Assembly: GCA_030637775.1 (NCBI GenBank)
Contig: DAOWFY010000149.1
Span: 1-22,466 of the forward strand
Length of the DNA: 22,466 bases
DNA from: DAOVGU01 sp030637775 [NCBI: bacterium]
GTDB lineage: Bacteria; Ratteibacteria; UBA8468
Reading direction: 5' to 3'
Below are positions 1 through 7,117 of this stretch, piece by piece. Position 1 is the stretch's first letter. Each line of letters opens with the position of its first letter. Position numbers and translations under genes: made by a program. A model generated the notes under the pieces. The model was given only the letters and a program-made list of their open reading frames with translations, had not been told where the DNA came from and searched no databases.

Positions 1-291
1 AAATATAGAGAGAAAATAGCTATCCTCGGTGGCGTAAACAAGCGTGCTTTGATTGCCGGAAAGGAGGCTATTCGTGAAGAGATTAAACGGATTAAGCCTT
101 ATGTCAAGGAAGGCGGTTGGATTCCCCACGTTGACCATCGCTGTCCGCCGGACGTTACCTTTGAGAATTATCTCTACTACTTAGATGTAAAAAGGGAGAC
201 CTTCGAAATTCCTAAACCTGATGAGTTTGAATCCCGACCGGAGGTCCGTAAGATAAAATCAAAATGGAAGGGAATTCCTCTATCGGTATAA
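1..291 (+). CDS. URO-D-family protein (uroporphyrinogen decarboxylase / corrinoid methyltransferase type), 3' end only
   Basis: The reading frame is open from base 1, so the gene begins upstream of the window; 96 codons remain before the TAA. The visible part carries the C-terminal signature of the URO-D fold: a GGV-x-KR segment near the start, then GGWIPHVDHRCPPDV and ENYLYYLDVKRE, which corresponds to the family's 'GGYIpspDHavPpdvp..NylyYve' ending. The family contains true uroporphyrinogen decarboxylase (haem synthesis) and many methyltransferases that move methyl groups from methylated substrates to corrinoid proteins; the tail alone cannot separate them. In anaerobes with no visible haem genes nearby, the methyltransferase-like branch is more likely (inference). 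Its TAA overlaps the ATG of etfB by one base, so it is probably co-transcribed with etfBA. Confidence 0.8.
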   Translation, partial: KYREKIAILGGVNKRALIAGKEAIREEIKRIKPYVKEGGWIPHVDHRCPPDVTFENYLYYLDVKRETFEIPKPDEFESRPEVRKIKSKWKGIPLSV

Positions 292-1073
292 TGAAAATTA
301 TTGTCTGTATTAAGCAGGTGCCGGATACCACCGAGATAAAGATTGATCCGGAGACAAATCGGATTATCCGTGAAGGGGTGTCTGCAATTATTAATCCTTT
401 TGATACCTATGCGCTTGAGGAGGCGATCAGGTTAAAGGAAAGGTACGGAGGAGAAACGATTGTTCTCTCTATGGGACCGCCCCAGGCAGAATCTGCCCTC
501 CGGGAGGCTTTGAGTTTAGGGATGGACAAAGCAATCCTTTTAAGCGATGGGGCCTTTGCCGGAAGCGATACCCTCGCTACCTCTTATACCTTAGGGCAAG
601 CCATCAAAAAGATTGGGTTTGATCTCATTATCTGTGGGAAGGAGGCAATGGATGGCAGCACCGGCCAGGTAGGACCGGAATTGGCAGAGACCCTTAATAT
701 TCCTCACATCGCTTATGTCAGTAAAATTGTCGAGATCAAGGATAGGAAATTTAAGGCAGAAAGGATGATGGAGGATTATTATGAGATTCTCCAAACTACA
801 CTACCGCTATTGGTCACCGTAACCAAGGAGATCAATGAACTACGCTTACCTTCTCTGCGGGGAACGATAAGGGCAAAGAAGGAAGAAATTACGAGATGGA
901 GTGCTTCAGACTTAGAAGGAAAAAAAGAGAGATTTGGTGCCGACGGTTCCCCAACTCGGGTAATTAAGATTTTTCATACAGAAGTTCGCAAGAGCGGAAT
1001 CATCCTTGATGGAAATATTACGGAAATTGCCGAAAGGCTCTGTCAGGAACTAAAGAAACAGAATATATTATGA
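291..1073 (+). CDS. etfB: Electron transfer flavoprotein beta subunit (EtfB/FixA)
   Basis: This is the beta subunit of the heterodimeric electron transfer flavoprotein, 260 residues, the usual length. The start is taken at 291 (MKIIVCIKQVPDT, the canonical EtfB N-terminus) rather than at the in-frame ATG at 264, which would overlap the upstream gene by 28 bases and add nine atypical residues. Visible family features are the nucleotide-binding stretch DGSTGQVGPELAE (about residues 122-134), the EtfB signature AERMMEDYYEILQTTLPLL, and RLPSLRG after it. The DGxTxQVGP form resembles the clostridial/Fix group that includes electron-bifurcating ETFs more than the mitochondrial group (family knowledge). 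The 3' end overlaps etfA as ATGA, indicating translational coupling. Confidence 0.95.
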   Translation: MKIIVCIKQVPDTTEIKIDPETNRIIREGVSAIINPFDTYALEEAIRLKERYGGETIVLSMGPPQAESALREALSLGMDKAILLSDGAFAGSDTLATSYTLGQAIKKIGFDLIICGKEAMDGSTGQVGPELAETLNIPHIAYVSKIVEIKDRKFKAERMMEDYYEILQTTLPLLVTVTKEINELRLPSLRGTIRAKKEEITRWSASDLEGKKERFGADGSPTRVIKIFHTEVRKSGIILDGNITEIAERLCQELKKQNIL

Positions 1074-2287
1074 ATATCAAAATTCTAAACAAAAAATGTA
1101 ATGGCTGTGGGCTCTGTCTTAAGAGTTGCCTATTTGATGCCATTGAACTTATCAATAAAAAAGCAAAAATTAAGGAAAATTGCAATTTCTGCGGGGTCTG
1201 TGTCGATGCCTGCCCAGCAGAAGCAATCGTCTTAGAAAAAAAGGCCGGCAGGAAAGATTTATCTGCCTATAAAGGGGTCTGGACCTTTGCCGAAAATCGA
1301 GGAGGAAAATTGGCCAAAGTCTCTTTTGAACTCTTAGGAGAAGGGAAAAAATTGGCCACCTCTTTAGGGGAAAGTCTCTCAGCGGTGCTCTTTGGCTATC
1401 ACACGACGAGCAATTGCCAGGAATTACTAAAACGAGGAGCAGATCAAGTCTATGTGGTTGATGACCCTTCTCTAAAGGATTTCCGGGATGACCCATATGT
1501 TAAGTTACTCAGTTATTTAGTCAGTCAATATAAACCAGCCATTCTATTGGCGCCCGCTACCTACCAGGGTCGTTCCTTTAGCCCTAAGGTTGCCGCCAGA
1601 CTCCATACCGGCTTAACTGCAGACTGTACGGGATTAAAAATTGACCCACAAACAAAACTCCTCTATCAGACAAGACCAACGTTTGGAGGAAATCTTCTGG
1701 CTACAATCATCTGTGAGAATTATCGCCCTCAGATGGCGACTGTAAGGCCGAAGATTTTTGAAGAGGCAAGCATAATACACCCCCACCTATCTCCGGGGGC
1801 TTCACTCCCCTCGAGGGGGAGGAATGAGGAGGGGGGGGTAATAAAGGTCCCCTTGCCAAAAAACCTGGGAAAATCGAGAGTGAATTTGGTTAAAATCCTC
1901 AAGAATAAAGAGGAAAATATTAATCTTGCCGATGCCGAGATCATTGTTTCCGGCGGCCGGGGTTTGGGGGAACCAAAGAAATTCTCCCTCATTTTTGATC
2001 TGGCAAAGGTTTTGGGAGGGGTGGTTGGTGCTTCTCGAGCCGCAGTGGATTCCGATTGGATTCCCTACGCTCACCAGGTTGGTCAGACTGGAAAGACGGT
2101 AAGACCACGTCTTTATATTGCCTGTGGCATTTCGGGAGCGATTCAACATTTAGCCGGGATGCAGACCTCAGAGGTCATTATTGCTATCAACAAGGATCCC
2201 GATGCTCCGATCTTTAAGGTGGCAAATTATGGCATCGTGGGTGACCTTTTCGAAGTCATTCCGGCATTAATCAAAAAATTCTCATAG
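1070..2287 (+). CDS. etfA: Electron transfer flavoprotein alpha subunit with N-terminal 2x[4Fe-4S] ferredoxin domain
   Basis: This is the FAD-carrying alpha subunit of ETF, 405 residues, longer than the ~320-residue classic form because of an N-terminal ferredoxin domain. Two CxxCxxCxxxC motifs lie at C10-C13-C16-C20 and C38-C41-C44-C48, enough for two [4Fe-4S] clusters. Domain I follows (about 65-215), then a linker, then the C-terminal FAD domain with VSGGRGLG, GASRAAVDSDWIP, HQVGQTGKTV and GISGAIQHLAGM. Ferredoxin-extended EtfA proteins are known from anaerobes and can wire ETF to low-potential carriers; bifurcation cannot be proven from sequence, and no acyl-CoA dehydrogenase partner is present here. 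The linker (about residues 235-262) is unusual: it is encoded by a G/C-rich palindromic repeat (1776-1840) read in frame. The start overlaps etfB as ATGA. Confidence 0.95.
   Translation: MNIKILNKKCNGCGLCLKSCLFDAIELINKKAKIKENCNFCGVCVDACPAEAIVLEKKAGRKDLSAYKGVWTFAENRGGKLAKVSFELLGEGKKLATSLGESLSAVLFGYHTTSNCQELLKRGADQVYVVDDPSLKDFRDDPYVKLLSYLVSQYKPAILLAPATYQGRSFSPKVAARLHTGLTADCTGLKIDPQTKLLYQTRPTFGGNLLATIICENYRPQMATVRPKIFEEASIIHPHLSPGASLPSRGRNEEGGVIKVPLPKNLGKSRVNLVKILKNKEENINLADAEIIVSGGRGLGEPKKFSLIFDLAKVLGGVVGASRAAVDSDWIPYAHQVGQTGKTVRPRLYIACGISGAIQHLAGMQTSEVIIAINKDPDAPIFKVANYGIVGDLFEVIPALIKKFS
1776..1840. repeat. G/C-rich imperfect palindrome inside the etfA coding sequence
   Basis: Seen directly: a perfect central palindrome CCCCTCGAGGGG at 1807-1818, flanked by a C-rich left arm starting TACACCCCCACC (1776-1787) and a G-rich right arm ending in eight Gs and TA (to 1840). 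The outer arms match as reverse complements at about 9 of 13 positions. Composition contrasts sharply with the flanking etfA sequence. The etfA frame stays open across it and the encoded peptide is low in complexity (Pro, Gly, Ser, Arg). It sits in the linker between the two EtfA domains, where an insertion is tolerated. It resembles the intergenic 'CCCCC..GGGGG' palindromes of many environmental bacteria; origin by insertion is inference. Confidence 0.6.
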
Positions 2288-2305
2288 AAAAATAAAACCA
2301 CAGAT

Positions 2306-2339
2306 GGACACAGATAGGGAAAATGGGATGTGTCCCTAT
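2306..2339 (+). other. Alternative hairpins in the etfA-atpK gap
   Basis: The 75-base gap between etfA and atpK contains ATAGGGA (2314-2320) with its perfect complement TCCCTAT (2333-2339), loop 12. GGACAC (2306-2311) can also pair with GTGTCC (2330-2335). The two stems share bases 2333-2335 and are therefore mutually exclusive. The left side (CCACAGATGGACACAGAT, 2298-2315) looks like a dispersed repeat. There is no long U-run after the stem, so it is a poor intrinsic terminator; an mRNA processing or attenuation role is only possible. A G-rich ribosome-binding site (GGGGGGGT, 2351-2358) follows before atpK. Confidence 0.4.
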
Positions 2340-2350
2340 TTAAAAAATGA

Positions 2351-2839
<489 letters not shown>

Positions 2840-2862
2840 AAGCGCAGATTATTTTGAATAAA

Positions 2863-2981
2863 GGGGTCAGACCTCTACATTTAACAAAATTGCGACACTA
2901 TATTATTTGCTTACTTTAGTAGGAATATGCGTAATTAGTCTTCACAGTTTAATCTTGTAGCAACTGTTGAGACCTGACCCT
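2863..2981. repeat. REP-like inverted-repeat element between atpK and the MNT/HEPN genes
   Basis: GGGGTCAGACCTC (2863-2875) and GAGACCTGACCCT (2969-2981) are inverted copies matching at 10 of 13 positions, enclosing about 93 AT-rich bases without a credible ORF. The half-sites themselves are small palindromes (GGTCAGACC). Motifs of the type GGTCAGACC occur in REP-like repeats associated with IS200/REP transposases in many bacteria (general knowledge). The element lies exactly at the junction where the ATPase cluster is interrupted. The rest of the 2840-3048 gap holds only the downstream operator/promoter region. Confidence 0.55.
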
Positions 2982-3011
2982 CTAACTCTCGTTTGGAAAA
3001 TATTCCTTTTA

Positions 3012-3027
3012 GTGATAATATTATCAC
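3012..3027. promoter_or_regulatory. Perfect 16-bp palindrome, candidate operator of the MNT/HEPN pair
   Basis: GTGATAATATTATCAC is a perfect inverted repeat ending 21 bases before the ATG of the wHTH-nucleotidyltransferase gene. It covers or adjoins plausible -10 sequences (GATAAT at 3014-3019 and again at 3035-3040) with a possible -35 TTGGAA at 2993-2998. Size and position fit autoregulation by the dimeric winged-helix domain at the N-terminus of the first gene product. Binding is inference. Confidence 0.5.
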
Positions 3028-3048
3028 CTATAGGGATAATGAAAGAGT

Positions 3049-3666
3049 ATGTTAGAAAGAGTCTTAAAGTTATTTTATAAAGATGTTGATGGAGAATTTA
3101 CCATCCTTCAGATTGCCAGGAGGATTGGGGTTTCCTATAGTTATGTTTACAGGCAGGTGGAGTTACTTACCAGGCAAGGCATAATTTCCATAAATGTTAG
3201 TGGGAGGCGTAAATATTGTAAGCCCAACTATGAGAATCCGAGAGTGCTTTCCATTCTTGTTAAAATATCTGCGGAAGAAACACAAAACTTCTTGAGTACT
3301 CGAAAGAAGATAGCGTTCATCGTAAAAGAACTGCTTTCCAGGCTTCCTCAAAAAACCAACTATAATTTATTATCCGTTATCCTTTATGGTTCTTTTGTCA
3401 AGAGTACTCAGGTTAATAAGAGCGACATAGACCTTTTTGTATTGGTGCCCTCCAAGGAAAGATACGATGAAATTGTAGAGAATGAATGTATTTCCCTCAC
3501 AGGGCGGTATGGAGTTGAGGTATCCCCTCTGGTTTCAGAACCACAGAGTTTTCTAAATATGTTGAGAGAGCGAGAACACAATGTGGCAAAAGAGATTCTT
3601 AAAGATAAAGTTGTCTTATATGGAGCGGAGAAATTTTGGGAATTGGTTTTAGGAGTCATAAAATGA
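3049..3666 (+). CDS. Winged-helix + MNT-type nucleotidyltransferase (HEPN partner, putative antitoxin)
   Basis: A 205-residue two-domain protein. Residues about 17-58 form a winged helix-turn-helix (IARRIGVSYSYVYRQVELL recognition region, then a basic wing SGRRKYCKP). Residues about 105-165 form a minimal nucleotidyltransferase: LYGSFVKS (G114, S115), then the metal-binding pair SDIDLF (D126, D128), with E157 in GVEVSPLV as the likely third carboxylate. MNT proteins paired with HEPN proteins act in toxin-antitoxin modules, in some cases by AMP-modifying the HEPN toxin (family knowledge). The fused wHTH suggests it also represses its own operon through the upstream palindrome. The downstream HEPN gene overlaps it by ATGA. 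A short GAAAGAG serves as a weak ribosome-binding site. The pair splits the ATPase operon between K and E and is probably an acquired cassette. Confidence 0.8.
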   Translation: MLERVLKLFYKDVDGEFTILQIARRIGVSYSYVYRQVELLTRQGIISINVSGRRKYCKPNYENPRVLSILVKISAEETQNFLSTRKKIAFIVKELLSRLPQKTNYNLLSVILYGSFVKSTQVNKSDIDLFVLVPSKERYDEIVENECISLTGRYGVEVSPLVSEPQSFLNMLREREHNVAKEILKDKVVLYGAEKFWELVLGVIK

Positions 3667-4226
3667 TGGAGATGAGAAAGGGATTACTCAAAGCTAAAGT
3701 AAAGGGTTACTTCACTGAAGGCGAGCTCCGAATGGATTCGAGTTTTACTCTCTTGGTGCCCTATTATCTTGATAAGGCGCGTCATAATTTAGAGACGGCT
3801 TCTATCCTATTACAACTTTCTGAAAATGTCGAATTAAAGAAGAAAGCCAAAATACGAGAAGATTACTATGGTTACGATTGGGTTATAAGTGCAGGATACT
3901 ATGCAATGTTTCATGCAGTAACAGCAGCTCTGGGAGCCATTGGTATAAGGGCTGAAACCCATGAGAGTCTTATTGAAGGATTAGAATATCATTTTGTTTA
4001 CAAAGAGAAAATAATGGAAAATGAGGATATTAAGAGGTTGAATGAAGCTAAAAGATTGGAAGAGAAATATATCAATCGAATGTGGGCTACAAAATCCAGA
4101 AGAGTGACCGCTCAGTACAAGGCTGAGAAGACAATAGCCAAGAAGGATGCAGAGAAAACGTATAGCAATGCAATAGAATTTGTTGATAGATTATCAAAGC
4201 TGATTAGTGAAATAACGAGCAAATAG
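3663..4226 (+). CDS. HEPN-domain protein (UPF0332-like), partner of the MNT protein
   Basis: 187 residues from the ATG at 3663, chosen because it overlaps the upstream stop as ATGA; the frame is open upstream to 3636 but that start would lie inside the MNT gene. The core is a HEPN helical domain: DWVISAGYYAMFHAVTAAL (about 72-90), GIRAETHESLIEGL (about 94-107) and RRVTAQYKAEKTI (about 146-158), in the order typical of the UPF0332/HEPN family next to MNT genes. The Rx4-6H RNase motif of many HEPN toxins is not visible; the closest is R96-x3-H100 within the conserved GIRAETH segment. Toxicity is therefore uncertain. The N-terminal ~25 residues and the charged C-terminal helix are less conserved-looking. 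The product may bind or be modified by the MNT protein. Confidence 0.75.
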   Translation: MMEMRKGLLKAKVKGYFTEGELRMDSSFTLLVPYYLDKARHNLETASILLQLSENVELKKKAKIREDYYGYDWVISAGYYAMFHAVTAALGAIGIRAETHESLIEGLEYHFVYKEKIMENEDIKRLNEAKRLEEKYINRMWATKSRRVTAQYKAEKTIAKKDAEKTYSNAIEFVDRLSKLISEITSK

Positions 4227-4295
4227 AAGGAGATATCTAACTACTTCAGATTTATAGATTTAGAGATGATATAAACATAGTCCGAACATATTATT

Positions 4296-4889
4296 ATGGG
4301 ATTAGAGAAATTGTTGGAGAAGATTCGTGTCGATGGGGAGAAAAAAGCGGCCGAGATTATTTCGGCAGCAGAGAAAAAAGCGGCCGAGATTCTTCAGGAG
4401 GCAAAAGTAAAAAAGGAGGCGGCAAAAAAGGAGATAATTGTCAAGGAATCGGCAAAAATAAAGCAGGATATGGAAGGGAAAAGAGCAATTCTTCAGATAG
4501 AGGCAAGAAAGAATCTATTAGCCAAAAAGCAGGAGATTTTAGAGACTATTTATCGGAAAGCAACAGGTGAGATAGCCTCTCTTCCTGCTCCTTCCTATCA
4601 GGACTTTATCGAAAAAAGATTATTGCTACTTTTGGAAAAAGGAGAGTATGAGATCACTGTAGCCGCAAATGACAAGGAGAAGATAACCAAGAATTTTATT
4701 GAAAAACTCAATCAGAAGTTAAAGGCGAAAGGAACAAGCCTGAAATTGGCTTCTTTCTCTTCTTCCATTAAGAATGGTTTCATTCTGAGGCAGTCCAATA
4801 TTGAGATTAATTCATCCCTGGAGGAAATGATCAAGAGCAAAAGGGACAGCATGGATATTAAGTTAGGTAAATTTCTTTTTGAAGAATAG
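4296..4889 (+). CDS. atpE: V/A-type ATPase subunit E (peripheral stalk)
   Basis: This is the peripheral-stalk subunit E, 197 residues, the normal length. The N-terminal ~85 residues are a long Lys/Glu/Ala-rich helix (MGLEKLLEKIRVDGEKKAAE onwards) that forms a right-handed coiled coil with subunit G/H in known enzymes; the C-terminal domain (about 95-197) with NGFILRQSNIEINSSLEEMI matches the globular head that binds A3B3. Two 11-residue units (KKAAEIISAAE, KKAAEILQEAK) are encoded by near-identical DNA. No clear Shine-Dalgarno is visible; AAGGAG at 4227-4232 is too far away. A TATAAA at 4270-4275 might give a secondary promoter that restarts transcription after the HEPN cassette (weak). No separate small G/H stalk gene is visible in the cluster. 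Confidence 0.9.
   Translation: MGLEKLLEKIRVDGEKKAAEIISAAEKKAAEILQEAKVKKEAAKKEIIVKESAKIKQDMEGKRAILQIEARKNLLAKKQEILETIYRKATGEIASLPAPSYQDFIEKRLLLLLEKGEYEITVAANDKEKITKNFIEKLNQKLKAKGTSLKLASFSSSIKNGFILRQSNIEINSSLEEMIKSKRDSMDIKLGKFLFEE
4338..4391 (+). repeat. 33-bp-period direct repeat in the subunit E helix
   Basis: A 21-base unit, beginning GAGAAAAAAGCGGCCGAG, occurs identically at 4338-4358 and 4371-4391. The 33-base period equals 11 codons, the hendecad periodicity of right-handed coiled coils found in V/A-ATPase stalks. DNA-level identity indicates a recent local duplication or conversion. Confidence 0.8.
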
Positions 4890-5819
4890 ATGAACCACAA
4901 TTATGCTTATGCGGTGGGTAAAATCAGGGCCTTAGAGAAAAGGCTTTTGTCAAAATCCTTCTTAGAGAAGATTGCTGAAAGCGGCTCTTTGGAGGCGATT
5001 ACTCAAGACATCAGGGAAACAGCCTACTCTGGAGAATTTGCTGAAGAGAGAGAGCTTTTCTCTCTTCTGAGAAATGAAAGAAAAGCCACTTATAACCTGA
5101 TCGAAAAGCTATTGGAAGAGCCTTCTCTTTCTCCTCTCCTTCGGTTAAGATATGATATTCATAATCTGAAACTTCTCCTTAAAAAAGAGATTGACCGTTC
5201 TGTTTCCGCAGATTTTTCTCCTTTGGGTGCAATTTCTCCTTCCTTATTAGAAAAAGCAATTCAGAATAAAGCATTTCTGCAGATACCTTCTTACTTCAGA
5301 GAAATAGCGAAGAAGAGCATTGCTCTTTTCCAAGCAGAAGGTATCAAGCAGTTAGAGCAATTTTTAGACAAGGAGATGTGGAAACTTACTCTGGATGAAA
5401 GTAAAGAAATAAAGAATATATTTTTAGAAGAGTTTTTTAAACTACAGATTGATTTCCTCAATATCAGGAACTTCTTTTCTTTGGGAGAGAAGGAAAATTT
5501 TGATGTTATATTTATTGTTGGAGGAAGATTGGAGAAAAAAATTTTTAAAAAGGAAAGAGCGGCAATAGAGAAGAAGATCTTCTTCTTTTATTCGGGTTTG
5601 GAATTGGATGAGACCTCTTCTTTAGAAAAGTCAAGCGACGATCTTTTGATTAATTACATCAAAAAGGCAAAAATCTATAGTTTTGGGACAGAGCCTCTGA
5701 TTGCTTATCTCTTTGCAAAAGAGGGAGAGTTGAAAAACATTAAGCTTATTCTTTTAGGAAAATTGAATAATATTGGGGTTTCAGTTATTAAGGAGAATTT
5801 AAGGGAAACATACGTATAA
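4890..5819 (+). CDS. atpC: V/A-type ATPase subunit C (d-type, rotor-to-ring socket)
   Basis: 309 residues, homologous to NtpC / eukaryotic subunit d, the funnel that connects the central shaft to the membrane ring. Recognisable segments are NYAYAVGKIRALEKRLL at the N-terminus, RYDIHNLKLLLKK (about 87-99), LDFxNIR-like IDFLNIRNFF, and the C-terminal block FGTEPLIAYLFAKEGELKN followed by ILLGKLNNI and LRETYV, which is the most conserved region of the family. The ATG follows the subunit E stop directly (TAGATG), so translation is probably coupled. The next ATPase gene (F) is separated from it by the nitrilase gene. Confidence 0.92.
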   Translation: MNHNYAYAVGKIRALEKRLLSKSFLEKIAESGSLEAITQDIRETAYSGEFAEERELFSLLRNERKATYNLIEKLLEEPSLSPLLRLRYDIHNLKLLLKKEIDRSVSADFSPLGAISPSLLEKAIQNKAFLQIPSYFREIAKKSIALFQAEGIKQLEQFLDKEMWKLTLDESKEIKNIFLEEFFKLQIDFLNIRNFFSLGEKENFDVIFIVGGRLEKKIFKKERAAIEKKIFFFYSGLELDETSSLEKSSDDLLINYIKKAKIYSFGTEPLIAYLFAKEGELKNIKLILLGKLNNIGVSVIKENLRETYV

Positions 5820-5836
5820 AAATATGGAGATGAAAA

Positions 5837-6793
5837 ATGAGAGATATTCGGGTCGCTGCGGTTCAATTTGAGCCTACACCAAATGACAAAGAGATAAACC
5901 GTAAGAAAATTCGCCGGTTTGTGGAGCAAGCAGCAGAGAGACATGTTGAAATGGTTGCTTTTCCGGAGTGTTGTATCACAGGATATTGGTACTTACGTCA
6001 TTCCAGTCTTAAAGAATTAGAGAATCTCGCTGAGGCAATCCCTGGCGGTACCTCCACTCAATTCTTGCTGAATTTATCTAAAAAATATAAGTTAAGTATT
6101 GGAGCGGGTCTTATAGAGAAAGCAGAGGATGGAAACCTCTACAACACTTACCTATTAGTGATGCCAAATGGAAAGCGGAAAAAGCACAGGAAAATCCATG
6201 CTTTCATCAGCAAATATATCTCTTGTGGCTCCGAATATACAGTATTTGATACACCACATGGGTGTCGAATTGGAATTCTTATCTGTTATGATAATAACAT
6301 CGGTGAGAATGTCCGCATTACCGCTCTGAAGGGAGCAGAAATTCTATTAGCACCGCATCAGACCGGTGGCTGTAACTTAAAAAACCCCCACGTTATGGGG
6401 CTGGTTGACCAAAAATTGTGGGAGAATCGTCACCAGAGCCCAGAAGTAATTGAAGCAGAATTCCGAGGACCCAAGGGAAGGGGATGGCTTATGCACTGGT
6501 TGCCCACGCGTGCACATGATAATGGACTATTCCTGGTGTTCAGTAATGGGGTTGGAATAGATGATGACGAAATAAGGACAGGGAATACAATGGTAATAGA
6601 CCCATATGGAGATATCATTGTAGAGACATGGAAGGCAGACGACGACATGGTAGTAGCAGACTTAAAGGCATCGCTCCGGGAGCAGTGCACAGGTAGAAGG
6701 TGGATTAAAGCAAGACGGCCTGAATTGTATAAGCCATTGATTGTGCCCACAGGAATGGAGCAAAATACCCGCTCAGTAAGATTTGGCGGATAG
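5837..6793 (+). CDS. Nitrilase-superfamily carbon-nitrogen hydrolase, inserted between ATPase subunits C and F
   Basis: 318 residues with the nitrilase fold and a complete Glu-Lys-Cys triad: E44 in FPECCITGY, K119 in HRKIHAF and C150 in ILICYDNN. Such enzymes hydrolyse amides or nitriles, or carbamoyl groups; the substrate cannot be read from the sequence. The segment after the Cys (HQTGGCNLKNPHVMG, then a W-rich stretch near 220-235) is longer than in the smallest amidases, and no ATP-grasp or synthetase domain is attached. A good ribosome-binding site (GGAGATG, 5825-5831) precedes the ATG. The gene has no functional link to the ATPase and lies in the same direction, with 17- and 27-base gaps, consistent with cargo insertion into the operon without loss of downstream expression (inference). 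Confidence 0.88.
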   Translation: MRDIRVAAVQFEPTPNDKEINRKKIRRFVEQAAERHVEMVAFPECCITGYWYLRHSSLKELENLAEAIPGGTSTQFLLNLSKKYKLSIGAGLIEKAEDGNLYNTYLLVMPNGKRKKHRKIHAFISKYISCGSEYTVFDTPHGCRIGILICYDNNIGENVRITALKGAEILLAPHQTGGCNLKNPHVMGLVDQKLWENRHQSPEVIEAEFRGPKGRGWLMHWLPTRAHDNGLFLVFSNGVGIDDDEIRTGNTMVIDPYGDIIVETWKADDDMVVADLKASLREQCTGRRWIKARRPELYKPLIVPTGMEQNTRSVRFGG

Positions 6794-6820
6794 ATATAAA
6801 TAAAGATTTTTCGACAACAT

Positions 6821-7114
6821 ATGTCTAATAAAATTGCTTTTATTGGGGATAGAAGTACTATTTTGCCGTTTTCTGGTTTAGGGGCAAGTGTCTTTCCTTT
6901 GGAAAAGGATGATGACCTTAAGAAATTAAAAGGATTTAACCCAACTCAATTTGCGATTATCTTTGTTACCGAGGAGACAAGAAAAGCAAAAAAGGATTTT
7001 TTTGATAAGTTAGGTGAAAAAATCGTCATTATCCCTTCTCTTAAAGGGAAAAGAACTGCTCAGTTAGAGAGAATAGAGGCGGCAATCCGGCGCGCTACCG
7101 GAAGCACAAAATAA
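6821..7114 (+). CDS. atpF: V/A-type ATPase subunit F (central shaft)
   Basis: 97 residues, the standard size of the small Rossmann-like subunit F (NtpG) that binds subunit D in the rotor shaft. Hallmarks are the start KIAFIGDRSTILPFSGLG, FAIIFVTEE (about 44-52) and IVIIPSLKG (about 68-76), which match the 'i.viGd.d....F.l.G', 'fali.iTe' and 'P.i..ipg' pattern of the family. No Shine-Dalgarno is evident (CGACAACAT precedes the ATG), unlike the nitrilase just upstream, which has one; translation may depend on coupling or an unstructured leader. The subunit A gene starts four bases after the stop. Confidence 0.88.
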   Translation: MSNKIAFIGDRSTILPFSGLGASVFPLEKDDDLKKLKGFNPTQFAIIFVTEETRKAKKDFFDKLGEKIVIIPSLKGKRTAQLERIEAAIRRATGSTK

Positions 7115-7117
7115 AAA

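Noticed and set aside
264-290. Earlier in-frame ATG for etfB at 264
   Set aside because: It would overlap the upstream gene and add nine residues absent from the canonical MKIIVCIKQVPDT start; TAATG coupling at 291 is more convincing.
1831-1838. Eight-G homopolymer in etfA as a frameshift or pseudogene
   Set aside because: The frame continues correctly into a complete FAD-binding domain, so no net frameshift is present.
1170-2149. Long minus-strand ORFs antisense to etfA
   Set aside because: etfA is certain in the opposite strand; the antisense peptides show no recognisable family and reflect codon composition.
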